DNA of 35,266 bases from Candidatus Sumerlaeota bacterium (GTDB lineage: Bacteria; Bacillota; SLNR01). Positions 18,253-27,494 of this stretch are shown one piece after another. The stretch spans positions 1 through 35,266 of the forward strand of contig SLNR01000106.1 in NCBI GenBank assembly GCA_007132905.1. The letters are read 5' to 3'. The notes below the pieces were generated by a model. It was not told the origin of the DNA. It ran no database searches and saw only the letters and a program-made list of their open reading frames with translations. Position 1 is the stretch's first letter, and every line of letters starts with the position of its first letter. Made by a program: the position numbers and the translations under genes.

Positions 18253-18852
18253 GTGAGTCAGGCAGAAGAAGATACAATAAGAAAAGATAAAGGTAATGAT
18301 CCGAAAAAATGCGATCTATTGGGTTTGTTCTGGACTTTTTTTAAAATTGGCGCGGTTACTTTCGGCGGGGGATTTGCCATGATTCCGCTGATAAAAGATG
18401 AAGTGGTAGAAAAACAATGCTGGCTGCAAGAGGATGAGTGTATTGATATTTTTGGAATTACGCAGGTCGCTCCGGGCGCTATTGCGATTAATACTTCAAT
18501 TTTTATTGGAAATAAACTGATGGGTTTTCCCGGTGCGGTTGCCGCTACCTTAGGGGCTGTAATTCCTTCATTTTTCATAATTCTACTTATTGCCTCTTCG
18601 TTTGCCCGATTTCAAGACAATCCAATGGTCCGGTCATTCTTTGCCGGTGTAAGGCCGGGTGTTGTCGCTCTAATTGCGACGGCGGCCTTCCGATTTGGTA
18701 AGAATGTTTTAAAGTCCGGTTTTAGTTATATGGTTTCCATTTTCGGGGTAATTGGTCTTTTGTTTTTCGGAATTCATCCCATTGCAGCGATCCTGGCTAG
18801 TGCTTTTTTAGGTTTTTTATCAGGTTTATTGGTAAAAGAGCAACAGAGTTAA
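18253..18852 (+). CDS. chrA: Chromate transporter, short-chain (half-size) subunit 1
   Basis: FFKIGAVTFGGGFAMIPLIKDEVV, ITQVAPGAIAINTSIFIG. Confidence 0.92.
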   Translation: MSQAEEDTIRKDKGNDPKKCDLLGLFWTFFKIGAVTFGGGFAMIPLIKDEVVEKQCWLQEDECIDIFGITQVAPGAIAINTSIFIGNKLMGFPGAVAATLGAVIPSFFIILLIASSFARFQDNPMVRSFFAGVRPGVVALIATAAFRFGKNVLKSGFSYMVSIFGVIGLLFFGIHPIAAILASAFLGFLSGLLVKEQQS

Positions 18853-18860
18853 ACAAAGAG

Positions 18861-19388
18861 GTGGTCTTTTTGCTATTACTGACGCTATTTTCGACATTCT
18901 TTAAAATTGGGATGTTTAGCTTTGGTGGGGGATATGCGATGATCCCCCTGATTCAAGAAGAGATTATTAAACGGCACGGGTTTTTGACTACAGAACAGTT
19001 TGGGGATATTATTGCGATTGCGGAAATGACGCCCGGCCCCATTGCAGTTAATTCGGCTACATTTGTAGGCTATAATGTCAGCGGTGTCGCGGGGGCGTTG
19101 GTAAGTACTGTAGGTGTGGTTATGCCTTCCTTCATCATTATTTTAATACTTGCTCGTTTTTTCGTCCAATACCAACATCATTCAATCACGGAATCCTTGT
19201 TTCGAGGCATAAGGCCAATGGTAGTGGCGCTCATCATATCAGCGGGGGTTTTTATTGGGAGCATGGCTTTGGTTGATATGAAGTCGGTGATAATTTGGAT
19301 CGCGGTTTTTGCGGCCATCAATAAAGCGGGAGTCCATCCTATAGCAGCTATTATGAGTGCGGGTCTTTTGGGTATCCTTTTATTCTAG
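18861..19388 (+). CDS. chrA: Chromate transporter, short-chain subunit 2
   Basis: FFKIGMFSFGGGYAMIPLIQEEII, IAEMTPGPIAVNSATFVGY. Confidence 0.92.
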   Translation: MVFLLLLTLFSTFFKIGMFSFGGGYAMIPLIQEEIIKRHGFLTTEQFGDIIAIAEMTPGPIAVNSATFVGYNVSGVAGALVSTVGVVMPSFIIILILARFFVQYQHHSITESLFRGIRPMVVALIISAGVFIGSMALVDMKSVIIWIAVFAAINKAGVHPIAAIMSAGLLGILLF

Positions 19389-19443
19389 GTATATTTTTGT
19401 CTTTCTTCATAAATAAAAGAAGACTCCCCGAAAGGAGCCTTAG

Positions 19444-19477
19444 ACTGTCGACAAAACCCAAGTCGGCAGTTTTTTTT
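19444..19477 (+). terminator. Intrinsic terminator after chromate transporter pair
   Basis: ACTGTCGAC-aaaacccaa-GTCGGCAGT (9 bp, one wobble) followed by T-run. Confidence 0.8.
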
Positions 19478-19501
19478 AATGTCATCAGATTACAAAAACA
19501 A

Positions 19502-20575
19502 TTAATCAGTGGTGGGGTATTCTTTTGCTTTTTCCCCACCGGTAAGTACCCTCAAGGCGCCAAAAGCCAAGGATTCTAGTTCTTTTTCGCCGGGGAAAAC
19601 CATAACAGGTGCGATATAGCTAATGTCTTCTTTGATCCAGTCGGTCAGCATTTTAGAATGAGAACATCCGCCGGTTAGAATGATTGCGTCCACTTTTCCT
19701 TTTAAGACAGTGGATAAGGCTCCGATCGCTTTGCTGACTTGATATCCCATTGCTTTGAAAATAAGCTCGGCTTCTTCATTCCCATCTTGAACCATTTTTT
19801 CGACTTCGCGCAGATCTTTGGTTTTCAAGTGAGCTTGGATGCCGCCGTTGCCCAACATCATCTTCATGATCTCGCCTGCTGTATAGTCCCCGGAAAAACA
19901 AGTGCGCACCAGACCACTGAGGGGAGGGCAGGCCCTTTCGGGAGTAAAAAGTCCGCCTTCGGCGATATTTACGTCAATGATTCTTCCTTGTCGATGGGCT
20001 CCAACAGAAACGCCGCCGCCGATGTGGGCGACAACCAAATTTAGTTCTTCATAAGGTTTCCCAAGTTCTTCGGCAGCTTTGCGGGCGACAGCTTTGTGGT
20101 TTAAAGGATGAAAACCGCTTTTTCTGGGCAATTCCGGCCAGCCGGAGATCCTGGCGATATCTTCGAACTCGTCAACGGAGGTGGGATCTACGACGAAACC
20201 CGGAATGTCAAATTCTTTCGAGAGTTCATCGGCAATTAACGGACCAAGCACGGAGGCATGGCCGCCGGGGGAATTGCGAACATCCTCTACCATGGTTTCA
20301 TTGATGCCAAGAGTCCCGCTTGATACGGGCTTCAGTCCCCCTCCGCGGCCCGATACGGCATCAATTGTGTTGAGATTGATGTCTTTTTCTTTTAGTAAAC
20401 CTAGAATTGTTTCTTTACGCATCTCATATTCATCAGTGACTTTCTGGAAAGGAGCTAAATCTTCGGCCGAATGGTGGATCGTTTCCTGCGTTAATAGTTC
20501 TTCATTTTCGTACACAGCCACCTTCGTGGAAGTAGACCCGGGGTTTATAGCCAGAATGCGAAACTTTTTGCTCAT
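19502..20575 (-). CDS. buk: Butyrate kinase family protein (paralog 2)
   Basis: LAINPGSTSTKVAVY, VSGRGGGLKPVSSGT, HIGGGVSVGAHRQGRIIDVN. Confidence 0.92.
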   Translation of the reverse strand: MSKKFRILAINPGSTSTKVAVYENEELLTQETIHHSAEDLAPFQKVTDEYEMRKETILGLLKEKDINLNTIDAVSGRGGGLKPVSSGTLGINETMVEDVRNSPGGHASVLGPLIADELSKEFDIPGFVVDPTSVDEFEDIARISGWPELPRKSGFHPLNHKAVARKAAEELGKPYEELNLVVAHIGGGVSVGAHRQGRIIDVNIAEGGLFTPERACPPLSGLVRTCFSGDYTAGEIMKMMLGNGGIQAHLKTKDLREVEKMVQDGNEEAELIFKAMGYQVSKAIGALSTVLKGKVDAIILTGGCSHSKMLTDWIKEDISYIAPVMVFPGEKELESLAFGALRVLTGGEKAKEYPTTD

Positions 20576-20600
20576 ATGTTTACCTCCTGAAATTTGATAA

Positions 20601-21674
20601 TCATTCTTCTACTTTTCCACTTGGATACATCTTTGCTTTTTCTTCGCCGGCGAGAACTCGAAGTGCTCCGAGTGCCAGTGATTCCAGCTCGTTTTCACCG
20701 GGGTAAACCAGGATGGGGTCGATGTAGTTACAATAATCTTTCATCCAAGTAACGAACCTTTTCGAGTGGGCAATTCCTCCGGTTAAAACGAGCGCATCGA
20801 CACTGCCTTTCAGGGCAGAATAGCAAGCACCGACCGATTTTGCAATGTTATAAGTCATAGCTTTATAGACAAGTTCAGCTTCTTCATTGCCATCCTCGAT
20901 CATTTTTTCTACATCGCGTACATCCTTCGTTTTGAAATAAGTGAACATTCCTCCTGCACCCATTAGTAGTTTTGCGATTTCCTTTTTGGTGTATTCTCCG
21001 GAAAAACACAATTCCAGCATGTCAAAAGCTCTGGGATTGACTCGTTCAGGAGAAAACAACGGTATTTCAACGTCAATGCACCGCCCTTTCTTATGGGGCG
21101 AAACAGAAATACCTCCTCCCACATGCGCAACAAGCAAATTGAGTTCTTCATAGGGCTTTTTTAAATCGCTAGCTGCCTTTCGAGCCGTTGCCTTGTGGTT
21201 TAAAGCATGAAAACCACTTCTTTTGGGTCGATCTTTAAGGCCGGATATGCGAGAAATTTCATCAAACTCATCGACATTGACCGGATCCACCATAAAGGCG
21301 GGGATGTTCAGTTCTTTGGACAGCTCAAAAGAGATCATGGGTCCTAGAATTGAAGCGTGCTGAATACGAGCATTTTTTGCATCATCGACTAATTCCTCAT
21401 TAACCCGAAAGGTCCCGCTTGGCACCGGTTTTCCTCCGCCGCCTCGACCCGAGATAGCATCAAGAGATGCTAAATCGACTCCTTTATCTTCTAGGGCTTT
21501 CATAACAGCTTCTTTGCGGTATTCATATTCATCAGCGACCTTTTCAAAAGGGGCAAGATCCTCATGAGTATGGTCAACCGCGTGCTGCATGATACAATCG
21601 TTGCCTTCGTACAACGCGATTTTCGTCGAAGTCGAGCCTGGATTGATGGAAAGTATTCGATGTTTTTTTCTCAT
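20601..21674 (-). CDS. buk: Butyrate kinase family protein (paralog 3, divergent)
   Basis: LSINPGSTSTKIALY, ISGRGGGGKPVPSGTF, HVGGGISVSPHKKGRCIDVEIPLFSPER. Confidence 0.9.
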   Translation of the reverse strand: MRKKHRILSINPGSTSTKIALYEGNDCIMQHAVDHTHEDLAPFEKVADEYEYRKEAVMKALEDKGVDLASLDAISGRGGGGKPVPSGTFRVNEELVDDAKNARIQHASILGPMISFELSKELNIPAFMVDPVNVDEFDEISRISGLKDRPKRSGFHALNHKATARKAASDLKKPYEELNLLVAHVGGGISVSPHKKGRCIDVEIPLFSPERVNPRAFDMLELCFSGEYTKKEIAKLLMGAGGMFTYFKTKDVRDVEKMIEDGNEEAELVYKAMTYNIAKSVGACYSALKGSVDALVLTGGIAHSKRFVTWMKDYCNYIDPILVYPGENELESLALGALRVLAGEEKAKMYPSGKVEE

Positions 21675-22134
21675 ATGTTTTCCTCCTTTTATGATAATAA
21701 GACATACTTATTCTTTTATTCTTGTCTGTGGCATAATTTCCTGCCCTTAAGAGATAATCTGCAGAAAATTGAAGAAAAGATTGAACTAAAAGCGCTTTCT
21801 AGCGTAGAAGACGGGAAATAAAGTATTTAATGATGTTCTTTTGTAAAAGGGAATAGAGTTTTAAAAAACTGGTATTTCTTATCATGAAGTCATTTTAAAT
21901 CAAAATTCTGGTAAGATAGGACGCTTTTTAGATGGCTTCCATTGACTTATACAAAATGATCGCATAAAATGAAGACAAAGCGATATGTTCAAACAAACAT
22001 AGTGAAGTTTCGGCTTCATAGCAGGGCAGTGATAAAAAAGATGCTCTTAAATAGGACCTAAAGATGTTTTTCATAAACTGCATGTGATCATGATGTCTAT
22101 AAAGTTGTATGTTTTTATAGGTTTTAGATAGATA

Positions 22135-22183
22135 ACCGAAGGATATCAGCTGAGATCCATATTTTCGGTGGTTTGGTTTTTTT
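22135..22183 (+). promoter_or_regulatory. Candidate attenuator/structured leader upstream of ECF S component
   Basis: Nested inverted repeats ACCGAA/TTCGGT and GGAT/ATCC around TCAGCTGA, followed after a few nt by a T7 run. Confidence 0.4.
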
Positions 22184-22353
22184 CATATATCTTTCCATTT
22201 GCGTTTCTCCTTGGTTTACATTGAAAAGGTGGAAGGTTATTTCGTTTATAAATGGCTTCGCTGTCTTAATATAATAGCTAAGAAATTGGGATCAAAGGAA
22301 GGAAAGGTCTTTAACGAACACACAAATCTTACTAAATTGAAAGGTATGATCTT

Positions 22354-22902
22354 ATGCATACGAAAAATGGTTTCTTGAGCAAGTTCTCAATATTTGATCT
22401 GCTCATCATTTCTTTGATGGCCTGTATCGGGATAGTAATAAAACCTTTTGTTGTGCCGCTGGCCCATATTATAACAGGACCTTTATTTATCCCCGGAGGA
22501 GCCGTGGCGGGAGGATTTTATATGATGTGGATCGTGTTAGGAGCTAGCCTTGTCGGTAAACCCGGCGCAGCTACGTTGATTGCTCTTGTACAGGCTATGG
22601 TAGTCATGTCCATTGGTTTTTTTGGAACCCACGGTTTTGTGAGTTTATTTACTTATGTGCTGCCCGGCGTGGCCGTGGATTCGGTGTTTTTGCTTTCCAA
22701 ACACCGGGGCTGCTGTATAGGATGCTGCTTTGCAGCTGGCATTGCGGCCAATATAAGTGGTGTTTTTTTGGTCAACATCGTATTTTTTAGACTGCCTCTG
22801 GTTCCCTTGGTGCTGAGCTTATCGGCAGCTGCTCTTTCAGGTGGTTTAGGTGGCGTTATTGCCTATAACACTGCAAGACAATTCAAGGATAGAATAGCCT
22901 GA
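22354..22902 (+). CDS. ECF transporter S component-like membrane protein (YkoE-like pattern)
   Basis: Multi-TM ORF; GPLFIPGGAVAGGFYMMWIVLGASLVGKPGAATLIALVQAMV; upstream of ECF A/A'/T genes. Confidence 0.7.
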   Translation: MHTKNGFLSKFSIFDLLIISLMACIGIVIKPFVVPLAHIITGPLFIPGGAVAGGFYMMWIVLGASLVGKPGAATLIALVQAMVVMSIGFFGTHGFVSLFTYVLPGVAVDSVFLLSKHRGCCIGCCFAAGIAANISGVFLVNIVFFRLPLVPLVLSLSAAALSGGLGGVIAYNTARQFKDRIA

Positions 22903-23132
22903 TGCTGGTTTGGATTTGTTAAAAAGTGAAACCTGTGCCAACCATGAATCCAAAAACAAATTTCAATGACGGGCAACAAAAAGGCAATAACCATAACTAC
23001 AAGCTGGGCTTGTGATTAGTCAACTCAAAAAAGAGGGAATAATTTCACTTCAAAAATTTTATTAGAAAAAGATGACGGGGAAACTTATTTGCTGTCAATA
23101 TTTGGTTTGAAAAATGTGATGGAGGTGTAGTA

Positions 23133-23645
23133 ATGACGAGAAAAGTACTAGTAATAATTGTTGCATTGGCTCTTGTCGTGGGAGTGTTCGCGTTTTTAAA
23201 CGTCGGAGACAGGGAGGATCGTTTAGTCACGCAAAGAGAAGCAGAAATAATCCTTAAAGTGGGCGGGGAAGAATTTGACAGAGTAAAATTTGACAATATG
23301 ATGCTTTTAACCCAGCATACATTTGAAGAAGTTTTACAAAGCAGTGACAGCCCGGATCAAACGGATGTTTACAAAGGCGTACTTATGAAAGATGTGTTAG
23401 ATGAGTATCGTATTCCTTATGAAGATAAAGAGCAAATTATGGCCCAATCGGCAGATGGGTTCTCGACTGTTTTCACGATCGAAGAAGTTTTAGAGGATGA
23501 TAATGTTTATATTGTCTATGAAATCAACGGAGAGCCTCTAGCGCCAAAAGATGAGGGGGGGTCGGGGCCGTATCAGTTGGTTGTAAGACAGGATGAATTT
23601 GCAATGAGGTGGATAAAATTTCTCATGGAGTTGGATGTCAATTGA
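23133..23645 (+). CDS. Small exported/anchored protein resembling the sulfite-oxidase-type molybdopterin-binding fold
   Basis: N-terminal TM; YKGVLMKDVLDEYRI ... ADGFSTVFTIEEVL ... LVVRQDEFAMRWIKFLMELDV pattern seen in oxidoreductase_molyb-like domains. Confidence 0.55.
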   Translation: MTRKVLVIIVALALVVGVFAFLNVGDREDRLVTQREAEIILKVGGEEFDRVKFDNMMLLTQHTFEEVLQSSDSPDQTDVYKGVLMKDVLDEYRIPYEDKEQIMAQSADGFSTVFTIEEVLEDDNVYIVYEINGEPLAPKDEGGSGPYQLVVRQDEFAMRWIKFLMELDVN

Positions 23646-24328
23646 CCCATCCAATCGTAATTGAACACCTGGGATTTACTTTCCCCAACAAGAAAGAAAG
23701 CTTGTTTTCGGATATTAATCTGCAAATTGAAAAAGGTGAGGTTGTTTCCATCGTCGGTCTTTCCGGAAGCGGAAAAAGTACGCTTTGCTACTGCTTAAGC
23801 GGGATTATTCCTCACATGAGAAAAGGGCGCTTGGAAGGAAAGGTGATGATCAAAGGGCGATCCACTTCAGAGATGACGATACCTGAAATTTCCACCAAGC
23901 TGGGAATACTGTTTCAAAACCCAGATACTCAATTGTTTTCTCCGACAGTGGAAGATGAGATTGCTTTTGGCCCTGAAAATATGGGGATGACCAGGTCGGC
24001 CATCGCAAAGAGAATTGATGATGTCCTTGAGAAAGTAGGGATAACAAAATTGAGATTTAAAAACCCTAAAGAGCTTTCAGGTGGCGAAAAGCAGCTAGTT
24101 GCTCTGACCTCTGTTTTAAGCCTGGATCCTGAAATTTTGATTTTTGATGAAGCGATGTCCCAACTTGATAGCGACGGGAAAAAAATGATGAAGAAGATGA
24201 TTTCGGAGTTAAAGCATCAAGGAAAAACCTTGATTACCATTGAGCATGATTTTGATAATCTAAGGGTTGCCGATCGTGTGAAATTATTAAAGAATGGGAA
24301 ATTAAAAGATTTCAATGGAGAATTATAA
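23642..24328 (+). CDS. ECF transporter ATPase (A component)
   Basis: GLSGSGKSTL Walker A, LSGGEKQLVAL signature, ILIFDEAMSQLD; TTG 23642 overlaps preceding stop (track start 23609). Confidence 0.92.
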   Translation: MTHPIVIEHLGFTFPNKKESLFSDINLQIEKGEVVSIVGLSGSGKSTLCYCLSGIIPHMRKGRLEGKVMIKGRSTSEMTIPEISTKLGILFQNPDTQLFSPTVEDEIAFGPENMGMTRSAIAKRIDDVLEKVGITKLRFKNPKELSGGEKQLVALTSVLSLDPEILIFDEAMSQLDSDGKKMMKKMISELKHQGKTLITIEHDFDNLRVADRVKLLKNGKLKDFNGEL

Positions 24329-24351
24329 GGAGGTAGGTCAGCCTGCTCTGC

Positions 24352-25014
24352 ATGGACAAAGTTAGTTTCGGCTACGACCAAAAGCATATTGTCGTAAAGA
24401 ACTTGGATCTTACCATAGACAATAGAGGGCTGACTGCCATGACGGGCAAGAATGGGAGTGGGAAAACAACGATTGGCAAGTTATTGGCCGGTATCCTTAA
24501 GCCCAGGAGTGGACACGTATTCATTTCTGGTGAAGATACAAAAAATATGTCTTTGGGCAGGATTGGGGAACAAGTGGGCTACTTATTCCAAGATCCGGAG
24601 AGACAGATTTTTACGCCAACCGTTTCAGAAGAGTTGTCTTTTGTTATGCAGCTAAAAGGTTACCAGGATAAGATTATTGAAGAGAAAGTCGAAGAAATGT
24701 TAGACATGTTTAAGCTTTCGCACCTTAAAGAGAGTTTTCCTTTTTATTTAAGCAGGGGTGAAAAACAACGATTGGCTTTGGCCTCGGTGCTCATCAACCG
24801 TCCAAAATTTTTGATTTTGGACGAGCCTACGACAGCACTGGATATAAAGAGAAAAGCAGAACTTCTGGAAATTTTAAAAGTCCTTATCACACAAGGGGTA
24901 GGGGTGTTGGCGATGAGTCATGATCATAAGTTTGTAACCGGTCATGCCACTAGGGTAATCGAGGTGGTCGGGGGTGAGATCTATCATGATACCGCAGCCA
25001 AGAGTATGGGATAG
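24352..25014 (+). CDS. ECF transporter ATPase (A' component)
   Basis: GKNGSGKTTIGKLLAGIL, LSRGEKQRLALASVL, LILDEPTTALD. Confidence 0.92.
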   Translation: MDKVSFGYDQKHIVVKNLDLTIDNRGLTAMTGKNGSGKTTIGKLLAGILKPRSGHVFISGEDTKNMSLGRIGEQVGYLFQDPERQIFTPTVSEELSFVMQLKGYQDKIIEEKVEEMLDMFKLSHLKESFPFYLSRGEKQRLALASVLINRPKFLILDEPTTALDIKRKAELLEILKVLITQGVGVLAMSHDHKFVTGHATRVIEVVGGEIYHDTAAKSMG

Positions 25015-25759
25015 TTCGCCTCAAAGCGGGTATGACCCCAGGGCCAAATTAGTGATTGTCATGTGCATTTCGAGTCTGGCTGTTTTCTTGCAGAATATTT
25101 GGCTTATGACAGTGGTATTAAGTGCGGCTTTCTTGTTTTCGATGTTTTTTAAGAGTAAACCACTTAGGGCTTTATCCAAACTGAGAAGAATGATATGGGT
25201 ATTTCTGGCGATGGTCTTCATACAGAGCATTTTTACCCAGGGCGGGGAGCCAATCTTGACTATAAGGAATGTCACTTTGATTTCTTCACTCGGCATGACT
25301 AGGGGGATTACCATATTTTTGAGGGTTTTAATCATCATTATTTCGGCTTCCATAATGAATACATCAAATTCTAGAGACATTGTACAGGGACTTTATCAAT
25401 GGAAGGTTCCTTATGAACTTGCTTTTATGGTATCGGTGTCTTTAAGGTTTTTACCGCTTTTAAAAGAAGAAATTGAAGATATGATTACGGCGATTCAACT
25501 CCGCGGCCTAGATTTTGAAAAAGTTCCCACGGGTAAAAAAATCAGAATCTATTCTTATCTGATTATGCCTATGATAGCCAGCGTTATAGGAAAAGCTCAG
25601 GATTTAGCCATAGCCGTGGAGATGAGGGGTTTTCGGGCTTTTCCCTATCGGACAAGTTTTCGTATGCTTCGCTTTGCTCCTAAGGATTATATCTTGATGA
25701 TTACAGCAGGGGTATTGACCGTTCTTGTGTTCTTCTCAAATCATATGGGTTACTTATAA
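24974..25759 (+). CDS. ECF transporter transmembrane T component (EcfT/CbiQ family)
   Basis: DPRAKLVIVMCISS start and the paired Ala-Arg-Gly-type motifs (AIQLRGLDFEK, AVEMRGFRAFPYRT). Confidence 0.9.
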   Translation: MRSIMIPQPRVWDSSPQSGYDPRAKLVIVMCISSLAVFLQNIWLMTVVLSAAFLFSMFFKSKPLRALSKLRRMIWVFLAMVFIQSIFTQGGEPILTIRNVTLISSLGMTRGITIFLRVLIIIISASIMNTSNSRDIVQGLYQWKVPYELAFMVSVSLRFLPLLKEEIEDMITAIQLRGLDFEKVPTGKKIRIYSYLIMPMIASVIGKAQDLAIAVEMRGFRAFPYRTSFRMLRFAPKDYILMITAGVLTVLVFFSNHMGYL

Positions 25760-25785
25760 TAAGAAGGAAGAAAGGAGCGAATCCT

Positions 25786-26541
25786 ATGAAGGTGTTCTCG
25801 GTGGTCGGGACTTCTCTGACAGGAAAAACAACGACCATTGAAAATATTATCCAGGAACTGAGGAAAAGACGTTATTCTATCGGTTCTGTCAAAGACATTC
25901 ATTACGAGAAATTTGCAATTGATACCGAAGGTACCAATACTGACAGGCATTATAAAGCAGGATCTCAATTGGTGACGGCCAGAGGCATTTATGAGACGGA
26001 TATTTTATTTAAAAACAGACTTTCGATAAAAGACATCCTCCGTTTTTATGACCATGATTTTGTAGTGTTGGAAGGGGTGGAGGATTTTGTGGCGCCGAAG
26101 ATTATTTGCGCTTCGACCACCGATGAAATAGATGATAAGCTAGATGCTACAGCGATTGCTATATCGGGTAAAATAGCAAATAAGATAAATGAATATAGAG
26201 GAATCCCGGCGGTCAATGCTTTGGAAGAACCTGTTTTATTAGTGGATTTAATTGAAAAGCAGGTTTGCCCGGTGCTGCCCAATATGGCTGAGGATTGCTG
26301 TAATGAGTGCGGTTACTCTTGCAAGAAACTTCTGGAGAGAATCATTCGGGGAAAAAGTAAGCGAGATGAGTGTTTACTTGAAAGGGAAAGTCAAATCCGA
26401 CTTACAATTGACGGAAAGAAAATCGATATAGTTCCTTTTGTCCAAGCTGTTTTAAAGAATACAGTAAAAGGGGTTGTCAAAGAGCTAGAGGGTTACAAGC
26501 AGCATGCCGAGATTAAAATCGAAATAAAAAAAGAAGAATAA
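25786..26541 (+). CDS. mobB: MobB-like GTPase with Cys-rich C-terminal extension
   Basis: GTSLTGKTTTIENIIQELRKRRYSIGSVKDIHYEKFAIDTEGTNTDRHYKAGS; C-terminal CCNECGYSCKKL...DECLL. Confidence 0.88.
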   Translation: MKVFSVVGTSLTGKTTTIENIIQELRKRRYSIGSVKDIHYEKFAIDTEGTNTDRHYKAGSQLVTARGIYETDILFKNRLSIKDILRFYDHDFVVLEGVEDFVAPKIICASTTDEIDDKLDATAIAISGKIANKINEYRGIPAVNALEEPVLLVDLIEKQVCPVLPNMAEDCCNECGYSCKKLLERIIRGKSKRDECLLERESQIRLTIDGKKIDIVPFVQAVLKNTVKGVVKELEGYKQHAEIKIEIKKEE

Positions 26542-26550
26542 GCATTAAAG

Positions 26551-26637
26551 AACAAGCCGCCAAGGGTTTTTCTGATGGCCATTAGCTAAAGACGAGAATG
26601 TATGTGCATCCCAAAAAAGATTTTTAGGCGGCTTGTT
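26551..26637. repeat. 11-bp perfect inverted repeat flanking about 65 nt (AACAAGCCGCC/GGCGGCTTGTT)
   Basis: Both arms directly visible at 26551-26561 and 26627-26637, between mobB and modE. Confidence 0.75.
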
Positions 26638-26744
26638 AAACATAGAAAGTGTTTCAACACTTGGGGCGCCTCATACAGCTTTTTCTGCATGGATAGAAGG
26701 TGCCGACTCATTTTGGATTTTGTTTCGCGAAGGAAGCTAGGGGG

Positions 26745-27122
26745 ATGGAAATGAGGGTTAATTATAAAGTGTGGATAGAAAATGACCAAGGACAATTAAT
26801 CATCGGCGAGGGATTGTTGGCGTTGTTGACTGCCATCGAAAAAACAGGGTCCATTTATAAAGCTTCAAAAGAGCTCGATATGTCTTATCGAACGGCTTGG
26901 GGAAAACTAAAAAAGCTTGAAGAAAGAATTGGTCTTCAATTGGCAGAGAAGCGCCTAGGCGGCAAAGGGGGGGGAGGTACCGTACTAACCAAAAGGGGCA
27001 TTGAGCTGTTGGAAGGGTTTAATCGACTAGATAAGGAAATAGCCAAGTTTGCAGAACTGAAGTTTATGAACCACTTCAAATCGATTATCCCTTCCGATGA
27101 TAAAGAAAATGTCGATTTTTGA
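26745..27122 (+). CDS. modE: ModE-type N-terminal HTH molybdate/tungstate-responsive regulator (DNA-binding domain only)
   Basis: LLTAIEKTGSIYKASKELDMSYRTAWGKLKKLEERIGLQLAEKRLGGKGGGGTVLTKRG; ATG 26745 preferred over 26700. Confidence 0.9.
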   Translation: MEMRVNYKVWIENDQGQLIIGEGLLALLTAIEKTGSIYKASKELDMSYRTAWGKLKKLEERIGLQLAEKRLGGKGGGGTVLTKRGIELLEGFNRLDKEIAKFAELKFMNHFKSIIPSDDKENVDF

Positions 27123-27274
27123 TTGGTTCCTTAATCTTTTTCAGAAACTATACGGATTAGTTGTTCGTATTTTTATAGCCAAACAGCACGATCATTTGTG
27201 TGGATGAAAACAATTGTTTGGTAATTCCACATTATTGTTTTGATGGAGAGGCAAAAATTATTTTGCTGCTATAT

Positions 27275-27304
27275 CGCGTGTGCAAGCAAACACGCGGATT
27301 TTTT
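27275..27304 (+). terminator. Intrinsic terminator after modE
   Basis: CGCGTGT-gcaagcaa-ACACGCG then gattttttg. Confidence 0.75.
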
Positions 27305-27494
27305 GTTTTATGACGGCTAAATTACAGGTTTTTCATTGCGCTTTAGTAACCTGCATAGATTTTTGAAAGAAGCATTCATTATGGTAATTTTTAGCAGTAT
27401 CATGATCGTTTTAAAAAAAGACAGGATTTAGGTACAATTGGTCGAAAAAGGTAATGATTTGTTATTCAAAAGTGAACTGATACGGAGGGGAATT

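Noticed and set aside
22903-23132. Short coding-like stretch (TSKILLEKDDGETYLLSIFGLKNVMEV) before the Moco-fold gene
   Set aside because: No start codon or RBS in frame and an in-frame TAG just upstream; too short to support a gene.
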